Positions 41,284 through 50,571 of a DNA stretch of 64,000 bases are shown here, piece by piece. Under the pieces are notes generated by a model. The model saw only the letters and a program-made list of their open reading frames with translations, was not told where the DNA came from and did not search any database. Source of the stretch: Vibrio sp. UBA2441 (lineage in GTDB: Bacteria > Pseudomonadota > Gammaproteobacteria > Enterobacterales > Vibrionaceae); NCBI GenBank assembly GCA_002342685.1, contig DDQN01000056.1:47152-111151 (forward strand), in the 5' to 3' direction. A program made the translations under genes and the position numbers. Each line of letters opens with the position of its first letter. The stretch's first letter is position 1.

Positions 41284-42237
41284 ATGCAAGCGGCGTTTGA
41301 GCACTTTTATAGTAATGGTGCCCTATTAGTTCTATGGGGTGCTCTACTGTTTCACCTGATCTTACCGATCCCAGCTTCCGCTCATCCGGTGGTGCTTTGG
41401 CGTGCTTTTGCCAACATTCTAGCTGAAAAGGTCAATACAAATAGCCACCATTCACAATCTTTTATATCTGGTTCTTTAGCTTGGTTGTTAATGTTTATTC
41501 CGGCATTAATCGTCCTGATTGCATTAAAACCACTCGTCTGGCAACCTCAATTATTTGATCTAGCCTTACTACTTTTGGCTATCGACTGGAGAAGCAGTGA
41601 GAAACTTGCTGGCTCACTAAGCGATGCTTTAGCAAAAGAAGATAAAAAACTGGCCAGAAGTCTGCTAAAAACGATATTAAATCGAGAGACTGACTCTTTA
41701 TCACTACTAGGGTTAGGTAAAGCAGGAGCCGAGACCATTCTGCTGGGTTATGGCCGAAATGTCGTTTCTGTCCTGTTTTGGTACGGAGCAACGGGTGGAA
41801 TCGGTGCGCTCATGTATCGACTTGTCCAAGAGTTAGCGAGAGCCTGGTCGCCAAGCAATAAAATATTTCATCCTTTTGGCCTTCCAGCGATTCGTATCCT
41901 CGCACTTTTAGATTTTGTGCCCTTACGCCTTTTCAGCATAATGCTCGTGGTGGGTAAAGACGGAACTCGTACCTTTAAGCAGATGCTCACTCAAGGGAAA
42001 ACATGGCCAACGCCAGGCCCCGCATGGTTACTCACGTCGGCCGGTAATAAACTTCAGCTCTCTTTAGGCGGGCCTGCTATTTATCAAGGCAAAAAGGCCG
42101 TTCGTCCTAAAATAGGAGGGAGAGTCGCTCCATCTGCAATCCATCTGGCCCAGTTACAGAAACTGTTAGTCTGGCGACTTTTTGTCTGGATACTATTGCA
42201 AAGCATTATTATGTTTGCTGTTTATCAGGGTTTTTAA
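41284..42237 (+). CDS. cbiB: Adenosylcobinamide-phosphate synthase-like protein CbiB/CobD
   Basis: A 317-residue integral membrane protein of the CbiB family, which attaches aminopropanol phosphate to cobyric acid. It has about five hydrophobic segments, and the motifs HPVVLWRAF (about 34-42) and the PTPGPAWLLTSAGNKLQLSL region (about 240-259) that follows the family WPGPN-like loop. The sequence is more divergent than in full cobalamin producers. With btuF directly downstream the context is cobalamin or cobinamide salvage. No other cob genes are in the window. Confidence 0.8.
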   Translation: MQAAFEHFYSNGALLVLWGALLFHLILPIPASAHPVVLWRAFANILAEKVNTNSHHSQSFISGSLAWLLMFIPALIVLIALKPLVWQPQLFDLALLLLAIDWRSSEKLAGSLSDALAKEDKKLARSLLKTILNRETDSLSLLGLGKAGAETILLGYGRNVVSVLFWYGATGGIGALMYRLVQELARAWSPSNKIFHPFGLPAIRILALLDFVPLRLFSIMLVVGKDGTRTFKQMLTQGKTWPTPGPAWLLTSAGNKLQLSLGGPAIYQGKKAVRPKIGGRVAPSAIHLAQLQKLLVWRLFVWILLQSIIMFAVYQGF

Positions 42238-42239
42238 AT

Positions 42240-43058
42240 TTGAAATCATTCATATTCACCATGTTGTTGCTTCTCTCTCCACAAACGTTCGCAATTGAAA
42301 GGATTGTCTCATTGGCACCTTCATCAACCGAACTTGTATTTGCAGCAGGGTTAGGAGATAAACTTATCGCTGTCAGCGAGTTTAGTGATTACCCAGAGCA
42401 GGTAAAAAAACTCGAGAAAGTGGCCAGTTTCGACAGTGTTAATATTGAAAGAATTATTGCTTTAAACCCAGACTTGATAGTTGCATGGCGTTCCGGTGGT
42501 TTGAAAAAAGCCCTCTCTCAATTAGAAAGTTTAGGTTTCCAGATTTACTACTCTGATACGAACCGATTAACGGACATTGCCCTGCGAATTGAAGAGCTAA
42601 GCCAGTATTCTGATGATTCAGCAATAGGCCTATCTAACGCTAAAGAGTTCAAAATTAAGCTCGAAAAGCTATATTCCAAATTCAAAGAGAAGCAATCAAT
42701 CCGCTACTTTTATCAACTTAGCAGTAAACCACTCTACACTATCGCGCAGGATCACTGGCCAAGTGAAGTATTCTCACTCTGCGGCGGTATCAATATTTTT
42801 AAAGAGTCACCAAGCCCTTATCCGCAAGTCGGATTGGAGCAAGTTTTAGTCAGAAAACCAGAGGTCATTTTCACCTCGGCCCATACCATTCAAAATCCAG
42901 AGCTATGGACAAAGTGGAAAACACAGCTTCCTGCAGTCAAAAATGATTATGTATGGTCACTGAATGCAGATTGGCTAAACAGACCAACACCTCGTTCTCT
43001 CATGGCAATAGAAGAGGTTTGCGACCGATTTGATCAAGTAAGAAAAGCGCCCCACTAA
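42240..43058 (+). CDS. btuF: Vitamin B12 ABC transporter substrate-binding protein BtuF
   Basis: A 272-residue periplasmic binding protein with a signal peptide (MKSFIFTMLLLLSPQTFA) and a mature part starting IERIVSLAPSSTELVFAAG, the class III binding-protein opening. LNPDLIVAWRSGG (about 76-88) and the C-terminal RPTPRSLMAIEEVC are typical of BtuF. It begins with TTG at 42240, two bases after the cbiB stop; an ATG seven codons later would break the signal peptide. It captures cobalamin for BtuCD, which are not in this window. Confidence 0.88.
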   Translation: MKSFIFTMLLLLSPQTFAIERIVSLAPSSTELVFAAGLGDKLIAVSEFSDYPEQVKKLEKVASFDSVNIERIIALNPDLIVAWRSGGLKKALSQLESLGFQIYYSDTNRLTDIALRIEELSQYSDDSAIGLSNAKEFKIKLEKLYSKFKEKQSIRYFYQLSSKPLYTIAQDHWPSEVFSLCGGINIFKESPSPYPQVGLEQVLVRKPEVIFTSAHTIQNPELWTKWKTQLPAVKNDYVWSLNADWLNRPTPRSLMAIEEVCDRFDQVRKAPH

Positions 43059-43082
43059 TTGATTAGTTTGTGACATTTTTTG

Positions 43083-43112
43083 AAAAAGGCGTAAAATCTA
43101 GCCTTCTTTTTT
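43083..43112 (+). terminator. Possible terminator of mtnN-cbiB-btuF
   Basis: AAGGC (43086-43090) pairs with GCCTT (43101-43105), flanked by A5 and followed by CTTTTTT. The stem is short, so this is a weak candidate. Confidence 0.4.
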
Positions 43113-43139
43113 GGCCCTAAGTGTAAATTAGACCTCATC

Positions 43140-43760
43140 ATGGACTCCACACTACTCTACTTTATTGATCTATTCGGTACTGCAGTATTTGCTGTTTCCG
43201 GCGTTTTGCTAGCCGGACGTTTAAAAATGGATCCCTTTGGCGTTATCGTATTGGCCAGTGTTACAGCCATTGGTGGTGGTTCAATACGAGATGTGTTGTT
43301 AGGGGCAACTCCCGTTTTTTGGATTAAAGACAACGCGTATATTTGGACAATCGTCGTCACATGCTTACTAACTATGGCTATTGTTCGTCGTCCTAAGCGT
43401 CTGCCTTGGTATGTACTTCCCGTTTGCGACGCTATCGGCTTGGCGGCCTTTGTCAGTATTGGTGTTGAAAAGGCATTGAGTCTTCAAACCTCTTACTTGA
43501 TAGCGGTTATTATGGGCGTTTCTACCGGATGTGGTGGTGGTATTATTCGAGACGTTCTCGCTCGCGAGATACCCATGGTATTACGTAGTGAAGTTTATGC
43601 CACCGCATGTATTATCGGTGGAACTTTCCATGTAGCTGCGCTCTATTTCGGCCTAAATAATTCAACCGCATTTTTACTTGGTGCAACATCAACGTTGATA
43701 ATTCGCCTAGCCGCCATAAAATGGCATTTATCTTTACCAACCTTTGCTTTGCATAGATGA
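43140..43760 (+). CDS. TRIC-type cation channel family protein (YicG/UPF0126)
   Basis: A 206-residue membrane protein made of two repeats of about three helices each. Each repeat contains a glycine-rich motif: GGGSIRDVLLG (45-55) and CGGGIIRDVLARE (about 131-143). These are the marks of the bacterial TRIC homologues, formerly UPF0126, which conduct monovalent cations; some relatives are linked to glycine uptake. It is convergent with pncC across a palindromic repeat element. Confidence 0.9.
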   Translation: MDSTLLYFIDLFGTAVFAVSGVLLAGRLKMDPFGVIVLASVTAIGGGSIRDVLLGATPVFWIKDNAYIWTIVVTCLLTMAIVRRPKRLPWYVLPVCDAIGLAAFVSIGVEKALSLQTSYLIAVIMGVSTGCGGGIIRDVLAREIPMVLRSEVYATACIIGGTFHVAALYFGLNNSTAFLLGATSTLIIRLAAIKWHLSLPTFALHR

Positions 43761-43763
43761 AAT

Positions 43764-43914
43764 GGGGAGTGGGTGATGGGTAAACCGGTTACTGGAGACC
43801 TATAGCCCCGTTAATGAATTAAACCCTGTGTCTACTTTACGGGGTCATATCACCTATAACCCATAACCCATAACCCATTACCCATTACCCATTACCCATA
43901 ACCTATACCCCAAA
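43764..43914. repeat. Heptamer tandem repeat with inverted partner
   Basis: Eight consecutive heptamers run from 43853 to 43908: CCTATAA, CCCATAA twice, CCCATTA three times, CCCATAA, CCTATAC. An inverted partner GGGTGATGGGTAA lies at about 43770-43782 and can pair with TTACCCATTACCC. Inside, CCCCGT (43806-43811) can pair with ACGGGG (43839-43844), so the whole 150 bases can fold as nested hairpins. It lies between the convergent TRIC and pncC genes. Confidence 0.75.
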
Positions 43915-43921
43915 AATCCAA

Positions 43922-44407
43922 TTACCTCTCTATCATTTCTATCAACGATGTTATTGCGTATCGGCAGGCCTGTTCTCTTACTTCTGCGCGATTACCGGGA
44001 AATACCTTCATTTTCTGAATGCTTCGTCCATCCTCTAATTGCCAGCCGAACCAAACCGTGCCGACAGGTTTTTCTTCGCTGCCGCCCCCCGGACCAGCAA
44101 TACCGCTCACTGAAATAGCAATATGGGCGTGTGAATGCTTCACTGCACCAGACGCCATCTGTTTGACGACCTCTTCACTCACAGCGCCATTACGGTCAAG
44201 CGTTTCAGAATCAACGCCAAGCATCTCCTTTTTTGCTTCATTGCTATAAGTAATAAAGGCTCTGTCAAACCAAGAAGAGCTGCCAGCAATGTCGGTTATC
44301 GCACTGGCAATACCTCCACCGGTACAAGATTCTGCCGTAGTTAATACCAGATTCTTCTCAAATAACAATTTTCCTAATGTTTTACTTAATTCAGTTAGTT
44401 CTACCAT
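43922..44407 (-). CDS. pncC: Nicotinamide-nucleotide amidohydrolase PncC (CinA C-terminal domain)
   Basis: A 161-residue enzyme that deamidates NMN to NaMN in NAD recycling. It is the stand-alone CinA_C domain, with TAESCTGGGIASAIT (24-38) holding the catalytic Ser, SYSNEAK-like ITYSNEAKKEMLGV (about 53-66) and SGIAGPGGGSEEKPVGTVW (about 100-118). In many gammaproteobacteria it lies beside mutS or recA; here it is divergent from mutS. Confidence 0.94.
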   Translation of the reverse strand: MVELTELSKTLGKLLFEKNLVLTTAESCTGGGIASAITDIAGSSSWFDRAFITYSNEAKKEMLGVDSETLDRNGAVSEEVVKQMASGAVKHSHAHIAISVSGIAGPGGGSEEKPVGTVWFGWQLEDGRSIQKMKVFPGNRAEVREQACRYAITSLIEMIER

Positions 44408-44500
44408 GATCCAGAAATCCTCGAATTCATCTTGCCAGCTATTTCTATTCAGTTATCCTAAGCCGCTGGCATAAGAAGTTAAAGTGATAAATAGGTCAAG

Positions 44501-47062
44501 ATGGCAAAGGCGACTCCAACACATACACCCATGATGCAACAATATCTAAGGCTTAAAGCTGAGAACCCAGATATATTGCTACTTTATCGAATGGGTGATT
44601 TCTACGAACTTTTTTATGATGATGCTAAAAAAGCTTCGCAGCTACTTGATATTTCTTTAACCAAACGAGGCTCCTCCGCTGGCGAACCTATTCCAATGGC
44701 AGGTGTTCCTTTTCATGCTATCGAAGGGTATTTGGCTAAGCTCGTCCAGTTGGGAGAATCGGTAGCCATCTGTGAGCAGATTGGCGATCCGGCCACCAGC
44801 AAAGGGCCTGTCGAACGCCAAGTGGTTCGAATTGTCACCCCAGGAACCGTAACTGATGAAGCTTTACTATCAGAGCGTGTTGATAATCTTATTGCTTCAA
44901 TCTTTTATCGCAATGGCAAGTTTGGCTATGCCACCCTAGATATAACCTCTGGACGCTTTCAACTTTGTGAACCCGAATCTGAAGAGGCAATGCTAGCAGA
45001 GCTGCAACGGACTTCGCCGACAGAGTTACTATTCCCAGAAGATTTTGAACCTGTTGAAATAATGACGGGCCGAAATGGTAATAGACGCCGTCCCGTATGG
45101 GAGTTTGAGTTAGACACTGCAAAACAGCAACTCAATAAGCAATTTGGCACTAGGGACTTAGTAGGTTTTGGTATTGAACAGGCAGAATTAGGTCTCTGTG
45201 CTGCCGGGTGTCTTATCCAGTACGTCAAAGATACCCAACGAACTGCCCTGCCTCATATTCGCTCCTTAACGTTTGATCGCCAAGATCATTCTGTAATTTT
45301 GGACGCAGCAACACGCCGAAATTTAGAGATATCTCAAAACTTGTCTGGTGGTTTAGATAACACCCTTGCTGATGTTCTTGATAAAAGTGCTACCGCGATG
45401 GGAAGTCGAATGCTTAAACGCTGGCTTCATCAACCGACTCGCTGCAGAGATACATTAAACCAAAGACTGGATGCGATTACTGAATTAAAAGAGCAAGGGC
45501 TATTTACCGATCTACAGCCAACTCTAAAACAAATCGGCGATGTTGAACGAATTCTTGCCCGGCTAGCCCTAAGATCAGCTCGCCCGAGAGATCTTGTACG
45601 CCTACGTCACGCTATGCAGCAGTTACCTGAACTCGCCGAACATCTACAATCCGTTGATAATGCATACCTAGGAAAACTAGCTCAGTTTTCTGCACCTCTT
45701 GATGACATCTGCGAATTATTAGAAAAAGCGATAAAAGAAAACCCACCTGTCGTCATCCGCGACGGAGGAGTTATAGCTCAAGGTTATAGTGATGATCTCG
45801 ATGAATGGCGTAAATTAGCAGACGGCGCAACAGAATACCTAGAACAGTTAGAGGCAGATGAAAGAGAGCGTCATGGTATAGATACTCTAAAGGTTGGCTA
45901 CAATAACGTACACGGGTTTTATATCCAGGTCAGTAGAGGTCAAAGCCACTTGGTTCCGCCTCACTATGTTCGAAGACAAACGCTAAAAAATGCGGAACGA
46001 TATATAATTCCTGAGCTAAAAGAGCACGAAGATAAAGTACTCAACTCTAAATCTAAGGCCTTGGCCATAGAAAAGCAACTGTGGGAACAACTGTTTGATC
46101 TGTTGCTACCACACCTGGAAAAAATGCAAAATCTCGCTTCTGCAGTCTCCCAATTAGATGTGCTGCAAAACTTAGCCGAACGTGCTGAAAGCCTAAATTA
46201 TGCAAGACCAATACTAACCGATGATATTGGCATCCATATTCAAAATGGTCGTCACCCAGTGGTAGAGCAGGTATTAGATGCTCCGTTTATTGCCAATCCC
46301 GTGGAACTCAGTCCTGAACGGAAAATGCTAATTATCACCGGGCCTAATATGGGCGGTAAATCCACCTATATGCGTCAAACAGCATTGATCGTGTTGCTAT
46401 CTCACATTGGGTCCTATGTACCAGCAGAAGCAGCAAGCATTGGTTTGATCGATAGAATATTTACCCGAATCGGTGCATCAGATGACCTTGCTTCTGGCCG
46501 CTCTACATTTATGGTAGAGATGACAGAAACCGCAAATATTTTGCACAACGCAACACCTCACAGCTTAGTTTTAATGGATGAAATAGGCCGTGGAACAAGT
46601 ACTTATGATGGTTTATCTCTCGCTTGGGCCAGTGCCGAATGGCTAGCAAATCAAATAGGTTCCATGACGCTATTTGCAACGCATTATTTCGAGTTAACCG
46701 AATTGCCACATAAACTACCTCATCTGGCCAACGTCCATCTGGATGCCGTTGAACATGGAGACACTATCGCATTCATGCATGCGGTTCAGGAAGGAGCTGC
46801 GAGTAAATCATATGGGCTGGCTGTTGCAGGACTTGCAGGTGTACCCAAAACGGTAATAAAAAATGCCAGAGGAAAATTAAACCAATTAGAGCAACTCGCT
46901 AATCAACCCGGCAACAATAAACCCAATGTTGATATTGCCAATCAACTCAGTTTAATTCCGGAACCTAGCGAAGTAGAAGAAGCGCTGGGGAATATTGATC
47001 CTGATGATCTAACCCCTAGGCAAGCACTAGATGAATTATACCGCCTGAAAAAGTTACTTTGA
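44501..47062 (+). CDS. mutS: DNA mismatch repair protein MutS
   Basis: An 853-residue mismatch sensor, the same length class as E. coli MutS. The mismatch-binding Phe-X-Glu is in YRMGDFYELF (about 29-38). The ATPase has Walker A TGPNMGGKSTYMRQ (about 615-628), LVLMDEIGRGTSTYDG and ATHYFEL. The C-terminus ends in DDLTPRQALDELYRLKKLL, the tetramerisation and beta-clamp region. It is convergent with rpoS, as in many enterobacteria and vibrios. Confidence 0.98.
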   Translation: MAKATPTHTPMMQQYLRLKAENPDILLLYRMGDFYELFYDDAKKASQLLDISLTKRGSSAGEPIPMAGVPFHAIEGYLAKLVQLGESVAICEQIGDPATSKGPVERQVVRIVTPGTVTDEALLSERVDNLIASIFYRNGKFGYATLDITSGRFQLCEPESEEAMLAELQRTSPTELLFPEDFEPVEIMTGRNGNRRRPVWEFELDTAKQQLNKQFGTRDLVGFGIEQAELGLCAAGCLIQYVKDTQRTALPHIRSLTFDRQDHSVILDAATRRNLEISQNLSGGLDNTLADVLDKSATAMGSRMLKRWLHQPTRCRDTLNQRLDAITELKEQGLFTDLQPTLKQIGDVERILARLALRSARPRDLVRLRHAMQQLPELAEHLQSVDNAYLGKLAQFSAPLDDICELLEKAIKENPPVVIRDGGVIAQGYSDDLDEWRKLADGATEYLEQLEADERERHGIDTLKVGYNNVHGFYIQVSRGQSHLVPPHYVRRQTLKNAERYIIPELKEHEDKVLNSKSKALAIEKQLWEQLFDLLLPHLEKMQNLASAVSQLDVLQNLAERAESLNYARPILTDDIGIHIQNGRHPVVEQVLDAPFIANPVELSPERKMLIITGPNMGGKSTYMRQTALIVLLSHIGSYVPAEAASIGLIDRIFTRIGASDDLASGRSTFMVEMTETANILHNATPHSLVLMDEIGRGTSTYDGLSLAWASAEWLANQIGSMTLFATHYFELTELPHKLPHLANVHLDAVEHGDTIAFMHAVQEGAASKSYGLAVAGLAGVPKTVIKNARGKLNQLEQLANQPGNNKPNVDIANQLSLIPEPSEVEEALGNIDPDDLTPRQALDELYRLKKLL

Positions 47063-47089
47063 TTTCTCTGTAAGACCGAATTAAAAACT

Positions 47090-47116
47090 AAAAAGGGATC
47101 ATTAAGATCCCTTTTT
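47090..47116. terminator. Bidirectional terminator between mutS and rpoS
   Basis: AAAAAGGGATC (47090-47100) pairs with GATCCCTTTTT (47106-47116), five-base loop. It can serve mutS (+) and rpoS (-). Confidence 0.88.
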
Positions 47117-47145
47117 CATACGTATACGTATTTTTGCTTTCGCTA

Positions 47146-48123
47146 TTACATCTGCTCGATATTAAATAGAGACTCCATATTCAACCCTTGTTTAAGCAGG
47201 ATCTCTCTAAGACGACGTAGACCTTCCACTTGAATTTGACGAACTCGTTCTCTCGTCAAGCTGATTTCTCGACCAACTTCTTCTAGGGTAGAAGGTTCAT
47301 AACCTAGTAAACCAAAACGTCTGGCTAGCACTTCTTTCTGTTTCGGGTTTAACTCGTCTAACCAATCAATGAGTGAGTGCTTAATATCATCATCTTGTGT
47401 CGAAACTTCAGGATCAGAGTGATTTACATCCGGAATAATATCAAGAAGTGCTTTCTCCCCATCACCACCAATTGGTGTATCAACAGAGCTGACGCGTTCA
47501 TTCAAACGAAGCATCTTGCTAACATCGCTAACGGGCTTATCTAGCTTCTCTGCAATTTCTTCTGCTGTTGGTTCGTGATCTAACTTTTGAGAAAGTTCGC
47601 GCGCAGTACGCAGATAAATATTAAGCTCTTTAACAACATGAATAGGTAATCGGATGGTACGGGTCTGGTTCATCAACGCACGTTCTATCGTTTGACGGAT
47701 CCACCATGTCGCATAGGTTGAAAAACGGAACCCTCTTTCAGGATCAAACTTTTCTACGGCTCGGATCAAACCAAGGTTGCCTTCTTCGATAAGATCAAGA
47801 AGTGCTAATCCTCGATTACTGTAACGGCGTGAGATTTTAACCACTAACCGAAGGTTACTCTCTATCATACGTTTTCGAGCGGCTTCATCACCTCGTAACG
47901 CTCGACGAGCATAGAGAACTTCTTCTTCTGCGGTAAGTAATGGAGAAAAACCAATTTCACCAAGATACAACTGGGTTGCATCTAAGCTTTTTGTAGATAC
48001 CTCGTAATCGTCTTTGGTTTCTTCTCTTGATTGACTTTCTTGGACGAGATTTTTATTTAAAGCATCCGTTGCTTCATTAATCTCAAACTCTTCGACTTTC
48101 GTTGCTGCATTGCTGATACTCAT
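47146..48123 (-). CDS. rpoS: RNA polymerase sigma factor RpoS (sigma-38)
   Basis: Stationary-phase and general-stress sigma factor, 325 residues. Region 1.2 (DATQLYLGEIGFSPLLTAEE), region 2 (FDPERGFRFSTYATWWIRQT), region 3 and region 4 (ETSLEEV-like PSTLEEVGREISLTRERVRQ) are in order. I start at 48123, where AGGGGAGG gives a strong ribosome site; the nine extra residues to 48150 read through that site. It lies 66 bases after nlpD on the same strand; in E. coli the main rpoS promoter lies inside nlpD, and the same is likely here. Confidence 0.98.
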   Translation of the reverse strand: MSISNAATKVEEFEINEATDALNKNLVQESQSREETKDDYEVSTKSLDATQLYLGEIGFSPLLTAEEEVLYARRALRGDEAARKRMIESNLRLVVKISRRYSNRGLALLDLIEEGNLGLIRAVEKFDPERGFRFSTYATWWIRQTIERALMNQTRTIRLPIHVVKELNIYLRTARELSQKLDHEPTAEEIAEKLDKPVSDVSKMLRLNERVSSVDTPIGGDGEKALLDIIPDVNHSDPEVSTQDDDIKHSLIDWLDELNPKQKEVLARRFGLLGYEPSTLEEVGREISLTRERVRQIQVEGLRRLREILLKQGLNMESLFNIEQM

Positions 48124-48189
48124 AGCGCCTCCCCTTGGCGAGCTTAGCAAGACATTACTGCCTTTAATGTCGCTGAAATAAACTTAGAG

Positions 48190-49134
48190 CTAAGGCAAAT
48201 ACCTCTTTGGATTTACTGATTTGCCTTGATAACGAATTTCAAAGTGCAATCGTACGCTACTTGAACCAGAGCTGCCCATCGTAGCTATTTTCTGACCTGA
48301 TTTTACACTTTGTCCTTCTTTAACTAACAAACGGTCGTTGTGGGCATATGCACTTAAATAGTTATCATTATGTTTCACGATGATTAAATTACCATATCCG
48401 CGAAGTGCATTACCGGAGTATACAACTGTACCTCTTGCTGTAGAAACAATTGACTGACCACGCTGCCCTGCTATGTCAATCCCTTTGTTTCCTTGATCTC
48501 CAGCTGAAAAACTTTTAATTACCCTCCCTTTTGTAGGCCAAAGCCACTTAGAAATCTTATCGTTATTTGGCTTTTGACTACTTACAGTTTTATTAACATT
48601 TTCTTTACTCTTGTTTCCAACATACTCCTTTGACTTGACAGGATCAACCTTATTAGTCACAGTTTTTTTAGCAGATTCCTGATTCTTTGAAGTGGATTTT
48701 GCCAAGTTAGCTGAAGCTTTATTAGTGGTATTTTTGGTTGATAATGCAGGTGTATTTAGAGCGGCAGAACTAGTCTTACCAGCCACAGCTACAGATGCTA
48801 CAGCGGCTCCCGTCGCTCCCACTGCAGGAGCTCCATAAGCAGGAGCTTTATAAGCAGGGTGCCATAAACGGATCTTTTCACCCGGATGGATCGTATAAGG
48901 AGAGGAAAGATCGTTGTAACGGATTAAATCTTTTACATTCTTATCTGTGACGTAAGCTATAAAATAGAGCGTATCACCCTTCTGAACTTCATAAAAACTA
49001 CCTCGATAACTACCTCTTTCGATCGAGCTATAGTCTTTATAGACACTTGAAACTGGTGCGGGGGATGTAGCAGTGCAGCCAATCACTACGGCTGACAAAA
49101 TACTACTTACAACAGCTTTCAAATATCTCTTCAT
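48190..49134 (-). CDS. nlpD: Murein hydrolase activator NlpD
   Basis: A 314-residue lipoprotein that activates the amidase AmiC at the division septum. The lipobox is VIGC (residues 17-20). A LysM domain covers about 50-95 (YEVQKGDTLYFIAYVTD, YTIHPGEKIRLW), followed by a long low-complexity Ala/Lys/Ser/Asn linker and a LytM/M23 domain (about 205-314) that begins WLWPTKGRVIKSFS. The LytM zinc ligands are not complete (GIDIAG lacks the catalytic His), as expected for an activator. Lies in pcm-nlpD-rpoS. Confidence 0.95.
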   Translation of the reverse strand: MKRYLKAVVSSILSAVVIGCTATSPAPVSSVYKDYSSIERGSYRGSFYEVQKGDTLYFIAYVTDKNVKDLIRYNDLSSPYTIHPGEKIRLWHPAYKAPAYGAPAVGATGAAVASVAVAGKTSSAALNTPALSTKNTTNKASANLAKSTSKNQESAKKTVTNKVDPVKSKEYVGNKSKENVNKTVSSQKPNNDKISKWLWPTKGRVIKSFSAGDQGNKGIDIAGQRGQSIVSTARGTVVYSGNALRGYGNLIIVKHNDNYLSAYAHNDRLLVKEGQSVKSGQKIATMGSSGSSSVRLHFEIRYQGKSVNPKRYLP

Positions 49135-49138
49135 CGTT

Positions 49139-49765
49139 TTATGCTAATTCCCCTGCCACTAATGGTACAAACCGCACAGCTGTAATGACTGTCGTCGTAA
49201 AAACATCACCTTCCCTAACGACTTTCAATAATTCTTGACAGTCATTGCCTACAGGGATGACCAAGCGACCTTTATCAGCCAATTGCTCAAGAAGAGCATC
49301 TGGCACCTTAGAAGCAGCTGCTGTGACGACAATAGCATCATAGGGCCCTTGATTAGCCCACCCCTGCCAGCCATCAGCATGTTTCGTCGCTACATTATAG
49401 ATATCCAGTTGCTTCAATCTTCGTTTGGCTTCCCACTGCAACGACTTAATTCTTTCAATAGAATAAACCTTATCAACCAACTGCGCTAAAACTGCAGTTT
49501 GATACCCTGATCCAGTTCCAATTTCTAATACACGCGTTTCTGGTTTAAGTTCTAATAACTCCGTCATTTTAGCCACGATATACGGTTGAGAAATAGTCTG
49601 GCCGTGCGCAATAGGCAGCGCATTATTATCATAAGCCTGATGCATTAAGGCTTCCGATACAAACCTTTCTCTTGGTACTCGTCTCATTGCATCAATAACG
49701 TTATCATCTTGGATACCGTTAACAGACAAAAATTCAACAAGCTTTTCTGCGTAAGGGTTATTCAT
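49139..49765 (-). CDS. pcm: Protein-L-isoaspartate O-methyltransferase
   Basis: A 208-residue SAM-dependent enzyme that repairs isoaspartyl residues in aged proteins. The SAM motif I is VLEIGTGSGYQTAVLAQL (about 80-97), with the substrate-binding PIAHGQTISQPYIVA (about 52-66). I use the ATG at 49765 because AGGG precedes it and the frame beyond would overlap surE. It follows the surE stop by one base and leads into nlpD four bases later. Confidence 0.96.
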   Translation of the reverse strand: MNNPYAEKLVEFLSVNGIQDDNVIDAMRRVPRERFVSEALMHQAYDNNALPIAHGQTISQPYIVAKMTELLELKPETRVLEIGTGSGYQTAVLAQLVDKVYSIERIKSLQWEAKRRLKQLDIYNVATKHADGWQGWANQGPYDAIVVTAAASKVPDALLEQLADKGRLVIPVGNDCQELLKVVREGDVFTTTVITAVRFVPLVAGELA

Positions 49766-49766
49766 T

Positions 49767-50510
49767 TTATTGACCCTGTAGCCAGCTTTGCATGCTGCTA
49801 AGTGATTCATGAGCAGTTAAATCAACCTGCATAGGGGTAATAGAAACTAGACCATTTTCAATCGCGTAAAAGTCCGTCCCTTCTCCAGCATCCTGTTCTT
49901 TTCCTGGAGGTCCTAACCAATAGACTTCGTGTCCACGTGGATCTTTCTGCTTAATCATATTTTCAGCGTGATGTCTTGCACCTAAGCGAGTAACACTCTG
50001 ACCTTTAACCTGATCAAAAGGTAAGTCGGGAACATTTACATTAATCAAACGTTTGATTGGAATAGGCGATTGAAGGTGTTGTTCAACCATCTGACGGGCA
50101 ATTTTTGCGGCGGTCTTAAAGTTAGTGTTTCCTACCAACGAAAAGGCGATAGACTGAACATGTAAAAAATGCCCTTCCATGGCTGCGGCTACCGTGCCTG
50201 AATAAAGCACATCATCACCTAGGTTCGCACCATGATTAATACCGGATAAAACCAAATCTGGGAGATCGTCTTTCAATAACTCATTTAATGCAAAGTGAAC
50301 GCAGTCCGTTGGAGTTCCCTGCACGGAAAACACATTTTTTTCTAGTTCAGTTACCCGCAAAGGTGTCTCTAATGTCAATGAGTTAGATGCCGCAGAGCGG
50401 TTTCTATCCGGAGCAACTATAATGATTTCAGCAAGATCCGAAAGTTCTTTGGCTAGGGCTCTTATACCTTGAGCATGAACACCATCATCATTGCTAAGCA
50501 GAATTTTCAT
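49767..50510 (-). CDS. surE: 5'/3'-nucleotidase SurE
   Basis: A 247-residue metal-dependent phosphatase that acts on nucleoside monophosphates and helps stationary-phase survival. The opening MKILLSNDDGVHAQGIRAL has the metal ligands Asp8 and Asp9, and VLSGINHGANLGDDVLYSGT (about 87-106) is the second conserved block. It lies between truD and pcm, the conserved order in gammaproteobacteria. Confidence 0.97.
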   Translation of the reverse strand: MKILLSNDDGVHAQGIRALAKELSDLAEIIIVAPDRNRSAASNSLTLETPLRVTELEKNVFSVQGTPTDCVHFALNELLKDDLPDLVLSGINHGANLGDDVLYSGTVAAAMEGHFLHVQSIAFSLVGNTNFKTAAKIARQMVEQHLQSPIPIKRLINVNVPDLPFDQVKGQSVTRLGARHHAENMIKQKDPRGHEVYWLGPPGKEQDAGEGTDFYAIENGLVSITPMQVDLTAHESLSSMQSWLQGQ

Positions 50511-50571
50511 TCTAGGTCCTTATTACGCTTACTTGTTTTTTTAATACACAATTATTTCTAGCTTAGATACT

